DNA from: Bog-473 sp035534235
GTDB lineage: Bacteria > Actinomycetota > Acidimicrobiia > Acidimicrobiales > RAAP-2
Length of the DNA: 44,961 nucleotides
Assembly: GCA_035534235.1 (NCBI GenBank)
Contig: DATLSH010000022.1
Coordinates: 1 to 44,961 of the forward strand
Direction: 5' to 3'
Below are positions 32,036-39,739 of the stretch, one piece after another. The position numbers and the translations under genes are program-made. The notes under the pieces were generated by a model, which saw nothing but the letters and a program-made list of their open reading frames with translations, was not told the DNA's origin and searched no databases. Position 1 is the stretch's first letter, and each line of letters begins with the position of its first letter.

Positions 32036-32749
32036 ATGGATCCCCTGCTGTGCTTCCCCTCCGACCTCCCGGCCGAGGTGACGCTCGCCCTGCAGGGTGC
32101 CGGGCTCGGCCACCACCGCGTGACCGGACCCGGGGAGGTGCCCGAGGGCGAGACCGAGGGTTGGTCCGGCGTCCTGGTGGTGGCCGGCCAGGACATGACG
32201 GCCGCCGTGGCCTTCTGCCGCCATGTGCGCATGCGCGAGGTGCCCCTCAGCCCGTTGCTGCTGGCCATCCAGACCGACCAGGTGAACGAGCTCCTCCTGC
32301 GCGATGACCTCTACGACGACTTCTGCGTCCTGCCCGCCCGTCCCGAGGAGCTGGTGGCCCGGCTGCAGCACCTCTTCTGGCGCACCGGTCAGAGCATGCG
32401 GCCCGACATCATTGAGTACGGGCCGTTGATGCTCAATCTCGAGACGTATCAAGCGGCCGTGTCGGGGCGCGTGCTGGACCTCACCTACATGGAGTACGAG
32501 CTGCTGCGCTTCCTGGCCGGCCATCCGGCCAAGGTCTTCACCCGCGAGACCCTGCTCAGCCGGGTGTGGGGCTACGAGTACTACGGCGGAGCCCGCACCG
32601 TCGATGTCCACATCCGGCGCCTGCGGGCAAAGTTGGGGGAGGAGCACGCCCACCTGATCCAGACCGTGCGCTCCGTCGGCTACCGGTTCGGCCAGGTGGC
32701 CTGGCACCCCGGCGTCGCTCAGCGCGGCGGCTCGGGCGCCGGCACGTAG
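32036..32749 (+). CDS. GlnR-like OmpR-family regulator, atypical receiver
   Basis: 237 residues. The C-terminal winged helix (LDLTYMEYELLRFLAGHP, VFTRETLLSRVWGYEYYGG, RTVDVHIRRLRAKLG) is very close to actinobacterial GlnR, the orphan regulator of nitrogen genes. The N-terminal receiver-like domain is degenerate: the strand that should end in the phospho-Asp reads GVLVVAGQD and the acidic pocket is poor, so control by phosphorylation is unlikely. No sensor kinase is adjacent. Position directly after glutamine synthetase supports a role in nitrogen assimilation. The ATG 32036 is the first good start after the glnA stop. Its 3' end overlaps the convergent ridA gene by 31 bases. Confidence 0.85.
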   Translation: MDPLLCFPSDLPAEVTLALQGAGLGHHRVTGPGEVPEGETEGWSGVLVVAGQDMTAAVAFCRHVRMREVPLSPLLLAIQTDQVNELLLRDDLYDDFCVLPARPEELVARLQHLFWRTGQSMRPDIIEYGPLMLNLETYQAAVSGRVLDLTYMEYELLRFLAGHPAKVFTRETLLSRVWGYEYYGGARTVDVHIRRLRAKLGEEHAHLIQTVRSVGYRFGQVAWHPGVAQRGGSGAGT

Positions 32750-33099
32750 GCCCAGGCCTCCACCTCGACCCGGGCCCCGAGGGGCAGGGCGGCCACGGCC
32801 ACCGCCGAGCGGGTGGGCCTGACCCCATTGAAGTACTCGACCCACAACTCGTTCACGGTCGCGAACTCGCCCATGTCGACGAGGAAGAGTGTCGTCTTGA
32901 CCACATCGGCCAGCGTGGCCCCCTCGGCGGCCAGCACCGAGGCGAGGTTCTCCAAAGCCTGGCGCAGCTCGGGCAGTGTGCCTCCGGGCACCAGAGCGAC
33001 CGCACCGCGCGAATCGGTGCCCAGGCCGATCTGACCCGAGGTGATGACCCAGTCGCCCACCCGCCGGGCGGGGGAGTACGGACCAACGGCTGGACTCAT
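32719..33099 (-). CDS. RidA/YjgF-family protein
   Basis: 126 residues with the Rid fold: PYSPARRVGDWVITSGQIG at the start, ALENLASVLAAEGATLADVV, and the closing block PTRSAVAVAALPLGARVEVE. RidA enzymes hydrolyse reactive enamines and imines released by PLP enzymes. The conserved Arg of the active site seems to lie in RPTRSAV, but assigning it to the true RidA or another Rid subfamily needs an alignment. The ATG overlaps the stop of the 2Fe-2S/molybdopterin gene by 4 bases (ATGA). Reading further upstream only extends into that gene. Confidence 0.88.
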   Translation of the reverse strand: MSPAVGPYSPARRVGDWVITSGQIGLGTDSRGAVALVPGGTLPELRQALENLASVLAAEGATLADVVKTTLFLVDMGEFATVNELWVEYFNGVRPTRSAVAVAALPLGARVEVEAWAYVPAPEPPR

Positions 33100-34790
33100 G
33101 CCGGCTCCTCTCGACCCGCCGATGCTGGCACATCCGACACAGGGGCCCGGCCCCCGGTGCGGCGGGTGGGCCACCGGGGAGGTCGTCCCTCGGCGATCCA
33201 TGCCGCGGCCATCGTGGCTACGAAGACGGCGTCGGACCCGTTGACCGGCCAGCGGTCCTCCGGGTGGATCCGCACCGAGACTTCGGGCATGTCGCGGGCG
33301 GCCAGGATGCCGAAGGAGCGGATGGTCAGGTCGACCGGCACCCCACGGTCATCGATCGCGATGCCCTCGCTCCACACCAGCCCGAGGGCCTGGTGCACCG
33401 CCCCGAGCACGTAGGAGCGCAGCGTGACCGGGTCGAGCACCTCGCCGGCCCAAACTTCGACAGAGACGGTGCCCCGATCGCCCGGCCCCGCCAAGGCCAG
33501 GGTGACCCGGGCCCGCCCCGCCCCGGGCAGGGACACCTCGGCCGTTCCCGTGCCGGGCGTGCTGGCCGGGGAGTGCAGGACGTGCAGTGCCGCCAGGACC
33601 TCCGCCCACCCGGCACCCCGAAGGTCGTCGCCGACCGGCGGACCCACAATGTCGGCGCTCTCGATCTCCACACCCGGTGCCACCCGGCGGACCCGATCCT
33701 CCAGCACCCGGAGATCCGCCGGCCCCGGGGTGCGGCCGATGCGCAGGATCCCGGTCCCGTCGGGGCGGAGCCCGAGGGAGAGCGGGGGCCGCTTGGGCCC
33801 CCGGCGCACCACGTCCTCACGGCTCCACAGGACGCGCACCGCAACACCGGTCTCGTCGGCCAGGGCGCGGGCGCGGGCGGGAACCGGGCTGTGCCGCTTG
33901 CCACCGAAGGCGCCGCCGTTGGCCAGGGGCGACGCCGGGGGCCGGCCGGGCAGGCACCAGCTGGCGTCCGGCTCGACGTAGGCCGGCTCGACCCATGTGG
34001 TCTGCAGCGTCAGCGCCCACTCGCCCGGGGGGAGAGCAACGGGATGAGCCAGGGGCACGGTGCTGTTGCGCCCCTGGACGCGTCCCGATCCCTCCTTGGC
34101 GGCCCGCATGTCCGGAGCCGGCGGAGTCCCGACGTCGCCGCGGGCCCCGGTCGGAGCACCGAGCTCCACCAGGGCGTCCCCCGGTGAGGTGTCGTCGGCG
34201 AAGCCCCCGCCACCGAGGACCACGTCGGGTCCCGAGCTCTGGAACATCGGGCCTTCGATCTGGGCTCTCCAGGAGGCCAGCAACGGGTCACGCCCGGTGG
34301 TGAGGGGCGCCGGGGAGCCGGCCAGGCCCAGCACGGCCGCGGCGGCCTCCACAATGGACTGCCAACCAGTGCAACGGCAGAGGTGGGCTCTGAGCGAGCT
34401 CTCAATGGCGGCGCGTGACACCGGGCGGTCGCCGGCCTCCAGCGCGGCCAGGCGCAGCAGGATGCCCGGGGTGCAAAAGCCGCACTGGCTGGCGCCGTGG
34501 TCGGCGAATGCCACAGCCCAGCGGGCCCGGAGCTCGTCGCTCAGACCCTCGACCGTGGTGACGGAGCGCCCGGCCACCCGGCGCACCGGGGTCACGCAGG
34601 AGACGCGGGGAGCGCCGTCGACCCACACGGTGCAGCAGCCGCACTGCCCCTGCGGGCTGCAGCCGTCCTTGACCGATCGGCACTGCAGCTCCTCGCGCAA
34701 CGCATGGAGGAGCGTGATCCCGTCGGCGACCGCGACGTCCCCGCCGTTGAGCGTGAAGGTGACGGCTGCCGCCGCGGGGGGATCGGTCAG
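33096..34790 (-). CDS. 2Fe-2S / short molybdopterin-domain fusion (xanthine dehydrogenase family), start unclear
   Basis: The N-terminal ~150 residues form a CoxS/XdhC-type two-cluster subunit: CSPQGQCGCC with a later Cys, then CGFCTPG and HLCRCTG. It is joined to about 330 residues with pieces of the molybdopterin subunit (GGAFGGKRH, ARALADETGVAVRVLWSREDV, C-terminal VHQALGLVWSEGI). Normal molybdopterin subunits have about 750 residues, and I do not see the usual GxGEP-type catalytic Glu near the end (it reads PVNGSDAVF). The first strand of the ferredoxin fold (VTFTLNGGDV) lies upstream of the first standard start, TTG 34700. In that upstream part there is no ATG, GTG or TTG before the in-frame stop at 34805. 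I mark CTG 34790. It may be a diverged enzyme or a decaying gene. Confidence 0.65.
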   Translation of the reverse strand: MTDPPAAAAVTFTLNGGDVAVADGITLLHALREELQCRSVKDGCSPQGQCGCCTVWVDGAPRVSCVTPVRRVAGRSVTTVEGLSDELRARWAVAFADHGASQCGFCTPGILLRLAALEAGDRPVSRAAIESSLRAHLCRCTGWQSIVEAAAAVLGLAGSPAPLTTGRDPLLASWRAQIEGPMFQSSGPDVVLGGGGFADDTSPGDALVELGAPTGARGDVGTPPAPDMRAAKEGSGRVQGRNSTVPLAHPVALPPGEWALTLQTTWVEPAYVEPDASWCLPGRPPASPLANGGAFGGKRHSPVPARARALADETGVAVRVLWSREDVVRRGPKRPPLSLGLRPDGTGILRIGRTPGPADLRVLEDRVRRVAPGVEIESADIVGPPVGDDLRGAGWAEVLAALHVLHSPASTPGTGTAEVSLPGAGRARVTLALAGPGDRGTVSVEVWAGEVLDPVTLRSYVLGAVHQALGLVWSEGIAIDDRGVPVDLTIRSFGILAARDMPEVSVRIHPEDRWPVNGSDAVFVATMAAAWIAEGRPPRWPTRRTGGRAPVSDVPASAGREEPA

Positions 34791-34814
34791 CGGCTCAGTG
34801 GTTCAGCGGCTCAG
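34783..34814. repeat. Two tandem copies of a 16-base unit
   Basis: TCAGCGGCTCAG occurs at 34787-34798 and again at 34803-34814, a period of 16 with two mismatches in the remaining four bases. The second copy contains the erpA stop codon. The duplication lies exactly where the start of the 2Fe-2S/molybdopterin gene would be expected. Confidence 0.8.
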
Positions 34815-35176
34815 CTGAAGGATGAGCCGCAGCCGCAGGTGCGGGTGGCGTTGGGGTTCACAATGTTGAACCCGGCGCCCTGGAGCCCGTCGCTGTACTC
34901 GAGCATGGATCCGGTCAGCAACTCCGCGCTGGCCGCGTCGACCACGACCTTGACGTTGTCGAACTCCCGTACGACGTCGTCGTCGAGGACCTCGGAGTCG
35001 AAGAACATCTCGTAGGAGTAGCCCGAACATCCTCCCGGCTTGACGGCGACGCGGAGGGCCAGCGCCTCTCCCTCCTCCTGAGCCAGCAGCTCGGCCACCT
35101 TGGTGACGGCGGCTTCACTCAGGGTGACCGGGGCCGGCTTCTTCCCGATGTTGACCGACGTGGTCATGGTCGTCAC
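34811..35176 (-). CDS. erpA: A-type iron-sulfur carrier, ErpA/HesB family
   Basis: 121 residues. The three conserved cysteines are in VKPGGCSGYSYEM and the C-terminal TCGCGSSFS. A-type carriers deliver 4Fe-4S or 2Fe-2S clusters to target proteins. The best start is GTG 35176, five bases after AGGAGG; ATG 35167 (MTTSVNIG) is nine bases further. Two neighbours also concern Fe-S: the 2Fe-2S/Moco gene downstream, and the divergent Mrp-type carrier upstream. Confidence 0.9.
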   Translation of the reverse strand: MTTMTTSVNIGKKPAPVTLSEAAVTKVAELLAQEEGEALALRVAVKPGGCSGYSYEMFFDSEVLDDDVVREFDNVKVVVDAASAELLTGSMLEYSDGLQGAGFNIVNPNATRTCGCGSSFS

Positions 35177-35323
35177 TGGAGCCTCCTCGTTGCGCGCCGT
35201 CACGGCAGGCCACCCGCGGGGCACCGTGCCCCGGGGAGAACCCCATGTTACCGGGGTCACCCCGGGAAGGACACATCGGGGCGCTCGGGACGGAATTCGC
35301 TCGCACGCAGGTAGAATCGGCCG
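35177..35323. promoter_or_regulatory. Divergent Fe-S gene control region with two inverted repeats
   Basis: The region lies between erpA (minus) and mrp (plus). For mrp, TAGAAT (35312-35317) lies six bases before the ATG. For erpA, TAACAT (35250-35245) would start a leader of about 60 bases. That leader contains a perfect stem GGGGCAC-C-GTGCCCC (35218-35232) and precedes a strong AGGAGG. A second dyad CCGGGGT-CA-CCCCGG (35251-35265) lies just upstream of the erpA -10 and could be an operator. No IscR- or SufR-type box was recognised. Confidence 0.5.
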
Positions 35324-36514
35324 ATGACCACCGGGCCGGTCCCCCAGCCGCCTGCGGCGGACCGCGCCCGCGAGGACGAGGTGCGCCAGTGCCTGCGCGC
35401 GGTCATCGACCCCGAGCTGGGCGACACCATCGTCGACCTCGGCATGGTGCGGGCCGTTGCCGTCGCCGGGGGCGACGTGGTGGTCGACGTGGCTCTGACC
35501 ATCGCCGCCTGCCCCCTGCGCACCCAGATCGAGAAGGACGTCCGGGGCCAGGTGGAGGCGCTGCCGTGGGTCAACTCGGTGGAGATCCGCATCGCCTCCA
35601 TGGACGCGGAGCAGCGGGCGGCCGTCATGGCCCGGGCTCGTTGGAAGGCGCGGGAGGACGCCCCCGAGACGGCGATCCCACCGGACACCCGCGTGCTGGC
35701 CATCGCATCGGGCAAGGGCGGGGTGGGCAAGTCCTCGGTGACGGTGAACCTGGCGGTGGCCCTGGCACTACGGGGCCTCACCGTCGGCATTCTCGATGCC
35801 GATATCTGGGGCTTCTCGGTGCCCCGCCTCCTCGGCATGGAGGGAGACGTCGAGGCACGCCAGGGCAAGATGGTCCCGCTGGAGAAGCCGGTGGGCAGCG
35901 GCCTGGTGCGGGTGCTCTCCATGGGCTTCCTGGCCGGCGAGGAGCAGGCCATCATGTGGCGCGGGCTGGTCCTGAACCGGGCCGTGCAGCAGTTCCTGCA
36001 GGACGCCCACTGGGGCGACCTCGACTACCTGCTCATCGACCTGCCGCCGGGCACCGGTGACGTGCAGATGGGGCTGGCCCGCCTGCTCCCCCGCACCGAG
36101 ATGCTGCTGGTCACCACGCCACCCCTGGCGGCCCAGAAGGTGGCGGCGCGCGCCGCCGACATGGCCCGCAAGGGCTACCTGCGGGTGGCCGGGGTGATTG
36201 AGAACATGAGCGACTTCACCTGCGCGCACGGCACCTCGTACGCCCTCTTCGGCACCGGCGGGGGCGAGCGGTTGGCCCGCGGCCTCGGCGTGCCGCTGAT
36301 CGGCTCCATCCCGTTGCACCCGGACCTGGCGGCCGCCGGTGACGAGGGCACGCCCGTGGCCGCCGGCCAGGGCGAGCTGGCCGGGGTCTTCGCCGAGCTG
36401 GCTCGGGTGGTGGCCGAGGAGGTGGCCCCGCTGATTCAGGCCCAGGGCTGCACGGCCCGCCTCATGGAGCGGGTGGAGGCGGCGGTGGCCGGCGGCGAGG
36501 CCGATCTCGGCTGA
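35324..36514 (+). CDS. mrp: Mrp/ApbC-type Fe-S cluster carrier ATPase
   Basis: 396 residues. The N-terminal ~90 residues are a MIP18/DUF59 domain (LRAVIDPELGDTIVDLGMV). The NTPase has the deviant Walker A GKGGVGKSSVTVNLA, DADIWGFSVPRLLG and the Walker B-like LIDLPPGTGDVQ. In the cluster-binding loop NMSDFTCAHGTSYALFG only one Cys of the usual CxxC is present, which I believe is common in actinobacterial Mrp. It carries Fe-S clusters to apoproteins. The ATG follows TAGAAT by six bases. It is convergent with the MBL-fold gene, with only four bases between the stops. Confidence 0.92.
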   Translation: MTTGPVPQPPAADRAREDEVRQCLRAVIDPELGDTIVDLGMVRAVAVAGGDVVVDVALTIAACPLRTQIEKDVRGQVEALPWVNSVEIRIASMDAEQRAAVMARARWKAREDAPETAIPPDTRVLAIASGKGGVGKSSVTVNLAVALALRGLTVGILDADIWGFSVPRLLGMEGDVEARQGKMVPLEKPVGSGLVRVLSMGFLAGEEQAIMWRGLVLNRAVQQFLQDAHWGDLDYLLIDLPPGTGDVQMGLARLLPRTEMLLVTTPPLAAQKVAARAADMARKGYLRVAGVIENMSDFTCAHGTSYALFGTGGGERLARGLGVPLIGSIPLHPDLAAAGDEGTPVAAGQGELAGVFAELARVVAEEVAPLIQAQGCTARLMERVEAAVAGGEADLG

Positions 36515-36518
36515 GGGT

Positions 36519-37418
36519 TCAGGACCTGCCCCGCGGGCGCCAGCGGCTCTCGATGGTGTCGGTTCCGGGCGCCAGACCCACGGCGACGGCCCGGCCCTCG
36601 TCGGCCAGCGCCCGCAGGTGGGCCCACAGCGAGTAGCGGGCCACCGTGAGCTGGGCCTCGGACACGTCGGCGTAGACCGTGGGCAGCAGGTCGGCGACGG
36701 TGGCCCCGCCCCCCTCGGGTCGGGCTTCGAGCGCGGCGGCGACCCGTTCGTGGCGGGCCATCCGGTGGGCCACGAGCGCCTCGACCACCTCGGGGACACG
36801 GTCCATCAGCCGGCCATGCCCCGGTGCCAGGGTGCGGATGGGCGGCACGGAGGCGCGCAGCTTGGCCAGGCTGGCCAGGTAGGCGTGGAGGTCCCCGTCG
36901 GGTGGGCGGATGACCACCGTCGAGCCGTGCATGACGTGGTCCCCGGTCAGCAGCAGGCGGGGCGCGGGAACGAGCCAGCACAGGTGGTCCGAGGCGTGCC
37001 CGGGGGTGTGGACCGCCCTGAGCGACAGCCCGGGCCGCCGGAGTGTCCAGCCGTCGCCCACGCACTCGTCGGGGGCGAAGCCCTCGGCCGGCCCGAAACC
37101 CACCACGTGGGCGCCGGTGGCGGAGGCGAGGGCGGCCGCGCCCGGGGCGTGGTCGACATGGGTGTGGGTCACCAGGATGTGGCGGATGGTCCCCCGCGGA
37201 ACCGCGGCAGCCAGAATGGCCGCCTGGTGGGCCTCGTCCTGCGGCCCCGGATCGACGACCGCCAGCTCGGAGCGGCCGACGAGGTATGTGTTGGTGCCCG
37301 GACCGGTCATGAGTCCCGGGTTGGGCGCGGTGAGGCGCAGTACGCCGGGCGCCACCTCGTCCGGCCGGCCCGGCACCGGTGTCGGGCCGAACCCGAAATC
37401 CGGCACCACCGGGATCAC
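36519..37418 (-). CDS. MBL-fold metallo-hydrolase (LACTB2-like)
   Basis: 299 residues. The metal site is LVTHTHVDHAPG (HxHxDH), followed by the later ligands in VHTPGHASDHLCW and LLTGDHVM. The C-terminal helix-rich region (HGRLMDRVPEVVEALVAHR, then a winged-helix-like end) resembles LACTB2 and the mycobacterial Rv3677c product. Substrates may be RNA or thioesters; unknown here. The GTG at 37418 overlaps the Nudix stop by 4 bases (GTGA), so the two hydrolases are co-translated. Confidence 0.88.
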   Translation of the reverse strand: MIPVVPDFGFGPTPVPGRPDEVAPGVLRLTAPNPGLMTGPGTNTYLVGRSELAVVDPGPQDEAHQAAILAAAVPRGTIRHILVTHTHVDHAPGAAALASATGAHVVGFGPAEGFAPDECVGDGWTLRRPGLSLRAVHTPGHASDHLCWLVPAPRLLLTGDHVMHGSTVVIRPPDGDLHAYLASLAKLRASVPPIRTLAPGHGRLMDRVPEVVEALVAHRMARHERVAAALEARPEGGGATVADLLPTVYADVSEAQLTVARYSLWAHLRALADEGRAVAVGLAPGTDTIESRWRPRGRS

Positions 37419-38359
37419 CGCGCCGTGCCCTCCCGGTTCGCCTGCAGCGAGATAGCCCGCACGGCTTCGTTGAAGTCACCGGCGGCGCCGCTGCCGTCGG
37501 GGACGGGCGCCCCGTCGTAGCCCTCGTCGCCCGGCAGGAGGATCCGCACGCCGTTGCCGTCGGCCACCACCCGGGGCTCAATGGTGGGGACGGCGCGGGA
37601 GGCGTCGGCCGCCGCGGCCAGCAGCGCGGCGCTGTTGGCGAAGCGGCTGATGGCCTGGAGGTTGCGGATGGTGGGGAAGATGATCTCAATGGTGCCCGCG
37701 CGGTGCCGGGCCAGGGCTTCGGCGGGCGCGATCCAGGTCTCGGCAATGGTCTCGCCGGCATCGTGGGCGGCGATCTGCCCCGCCGGGGCGGCGGCCACGA
37801 AGAACCGGGTGTCATAGCGCCTGGGTGCCCCCTTGGGCGTGATCCAATGGGCGAAGTAATGGACGCCGCCCACCAGGAGATGGAGCTTCTCGTCGCGGCA
37901 CAGGTCGAGGAAGCGGCGGGTGCCGGCGTTCACCGCGGCGCGCGCGGCCACGAAGCGTGCTTCCTCCTCGGCGTCCCCGGCCAGGAGGGCCGGCCCCCCG
38001 GCGCGGGTGGCCAACAGGAGACCGGCCTCCTCGAAGGTCTCGCGCAGCGCCGCCACCCAGTAGGCCAGGCCGCCCGCGTGCAGGCCGAGCAGGGCGCTGG
38101 CCTCGGCGTCGGTCCGCCCCACGCAAGTTGCCCCGGCGACCGTGCCGCCGTCCGCCGCGTCCACGGCACCGCCGGGGAAGACATAGGCCCCGCCCACGAA
38201 GTCGGAGCGCAGGTTGCGCCGCACCATGAGGACCTGCAGCACACTGCCGTGCTCATCCGGCTCGGGGCCGTCGCGCACCAGCATGACGGTGGCCGCCGGG
38301 CGGATGGCAGCCGGATCAGGGGTCGGGGATTCGGGGTCGGTCGAAGGAGATGGAGGCAC
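37415..38359 (-). CDS. Nudix hydrolase
   Basis: About 314 residues. The Nudix box is in GGLAYWVAALRETFEEAGLLL, with the essential RExxEE, and follows GGAYVFPGGAVDAADGG. The insert between the first strands and the box is long, as in Nudix proteins related to NUDT19/acyl-CoA pyrophosphatases. Probable substrates are CoA derivatives or other nucleoside diphosphates, but this is inference. The GTG at 38359 follows TAGCCT (38372-38367) by seven bases and has a Pro/Ser-rich N-terminus. Open frame continues upstream of this GTG but would run over the divergent promoter. Confidence 0.88.
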   Translation of the reverse strand: MPPSPSTDPESPTPDPAAIRPAATVMLVRDGPEPDEHGSVLQVLMVRRNLRSDFVGGAYVFPGGAVDAADGGTVAGATCVGRTDAEASALLGLHAGGLAYWVAALRETFEEAGLLLATRAGGPALLAGDAEEEARFVAARAAVNAGTRRFLDLCRDEKLHLLVGGVHYFAHWITPKGAPRRYDTRFFVAAAPAGQIAAHDAGETIAETWIAPAEALARHRAGTIEIIFPTIRNLQAISRFANSAALLAAAADASRAVPTIEPRVVADGNGVRILLPGDEGYDGAPVPDGSGAAGDFNEAVRAISLQANREGTAR

Positions 38360-38432
38360 GCCGGCGAGGCTACCGCCACGTCGGGGCGGCCCCCGGGAAG
38401 CGGCGTAACCCTGGTCTAATCTGAACGCGACG

Positions 38433-39326
38433 ATGAGCCTGAGCGCCGAAGATCCCGTGGCGCCCGCCATGCGCCAGATCCCCCGGCGCTATGTGGCCCT
38501 GGGCCTCATTGTGGTGGCCATCATCCTGCTCAGCGCCCTCGTCCTCATCCGCAACGACACGTCGCTGGTCGGCTCGGCCCAGGTGGAGACCTTCAATCCG
38601 GCTCCCGGAACGCTCCTCTCCACGGTGGGCCAGGTCCCCCGAAGTGTCATCGACGCGGTGAGGGTGACCTCCCCCTCCGACCCGGTCACACCCCCGAAGG
38701 CGACCGGCAACCCGTCCTTGTGGCAGGCACCCACCCACGGGGTGGAGGCCGTCCCGGTCGTGTTCTTCTACGGGGCCGAGTTCGCGCCCTACGCCGCCGC
38801 CGAGCGCTGGCCGGTGATTGTGGCCCTGTCCCGCTTCGGGACGTTCGGGCAGCTGGGCCTCATGCAGTCGAGCGCGACCGTGGCCTTCCCGAATGTATCG
38901 AGCTTCACCTTCTGGCACGCCACTTACTCGAGCCCTTGGCTCAGCCTGCGCACGGTGGAGCGCTACAGCGCGCAGGACCTGACCGGCGGGGGCTACACCA
39001 GCCTGCAGGTGCCCGACGCCCGGGAGGCGGCCTCGGTGGCGGCGTACGACACCTCGCCCGCCACCTTCCCCCTGCTCGATATCGCCAACCACTACGTGCT
39101 GGTCGGCAGCAGCTTCGCGCCTTCGGTGCTGGACGGGCTGACCCAGGCCGAGATCGCGGCCGACCTCTCGCTCCCGACCAGCCCGGTCACCCAGGCCGTG
39201 GTGGCCGCGGCGAACCAGATTACCGCCTCCATCTGCTCGGTCACCGGCCAGCGACCGGAGAGCGTCTGCACCGCCCACGGCGTGGTGGCGGCCGATCAGG
39301 AAATGGCGATCCCGCCTCCGGGTTGA
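38433..39326 (+). CDS. DUF929-like membrane-anchored thioredoxin-fold protein
   Basis: 297 residues. A single N-terminal membrane helix (YVALGLIVVAIILLSALVL) is followed by an extracytoplasmic domain. VVFFYGAEFAPYAAAERWPV sits where a thioredoxin fold would have its CxxC, but there are no cysteines (EFAPY), so it is not an ordinary thiol oxidoreductase. Other blocks (LSRFGTFGQLGLMQSSA, FTFWHATYSSPWL) match what I know of DUF929. Two Cys near the C-terminus (SICSVTG, SVCTAHG) could form a disulphide. TAATCT (38417-38422) lies ten bases before the ATG. It is convergent with whiB. Function unknown. Confidence 0.75.
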   Translation: MSLSAEDPVAPAMRQIPRRYVALGLIVVAIILLSALVLIRNDTSLVGSAQVETFNPAPGTLLSTVGQVPRSVIDAVRVTSPSDPVTPPKATGNPSLWQAPTHGVEAVPVVFFYGAEFAPYAAAERWPVIVALSRFGTFGQLGLMQSSATVAFPNVSSFTFWHATYSSPWLSLRTVERYSAQDLTGGGYTSLQVPDAREAASVAAYDTSPATFPLLDIANHYVLVGSSFAPSVLDGLTQAEIAADLSLPTSPVTQAVVAAANQITASICSVTGQRPESVCTAHGVVAADQEMAIPPPG

Positions 39327-39339
39327 GGGGTGGACCGGG

Positions 39340-39597
39340 TCAGCTGGCCCGCCGGTCGAGCACCACCTTGCGTTCCACCTCGTTCAGGCCGCCCCAGATC
39401 CCGTGGGGCTCGCGGATCCGGATGGCGTAGTCCAGGCAGTCCCCCCGCACGTGGCACTGGTGGCAGATCGCCTTGGCGCGGATCTCCCGGGCGGCCTTCT
39501 CCTCCTTCCGCTCCGCATGGGACGGTGGGAAGAACACCTCTGATTGCGGACCTCGGCACGCTGCCTTGGCCTGCCATACGTCTGAACCCTGGCGCAT
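39340..39597 (-). CDS. WhiB-family Fe-S transcription factor
   Basis: 85 residues. The four Cys of the 4Fe-4S site are in KAACRGP and the CHQCHVRGDC segment (CxxC...C), followed by the family turn HGIWGGLNEVER and a short basic end. WhiB proteins bind sigma factor region 4 or DNA and respond to O2, NO or redox state. Position divergent from two ArsA-like ATPases is the same as whiB4 (Rv3681c) in M. tuberculosis, so it may be the WhiB4 orthologue. A poly-G stretch lies just before the ATG, and TAGGTT about 50 bases upstream is a possible -10. Confidence 0.92.
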   Translation of the reverse strand: MRQGSDVWQAKAACRGPQSEVFFPPSHAERKEEKAAREIRAKAICHQCHVRGDCLDYAIRIREPHGIWGGLNEVERKVVLDRRAS

Positions 39598-39739
39598 TAG
39601 ACCCCCCGGTTAGGGCACCTCGGATCCCCCTCGCCGGTCAACCTATCGCCGCGACACCGCCGCGTTCAAGCCCTGTGACCAGGTTCTTCGTCGGGGACCT
39701 CTCCGGGGGCTCCGGTGCGGCAAGTACGCTCACCCCGAC

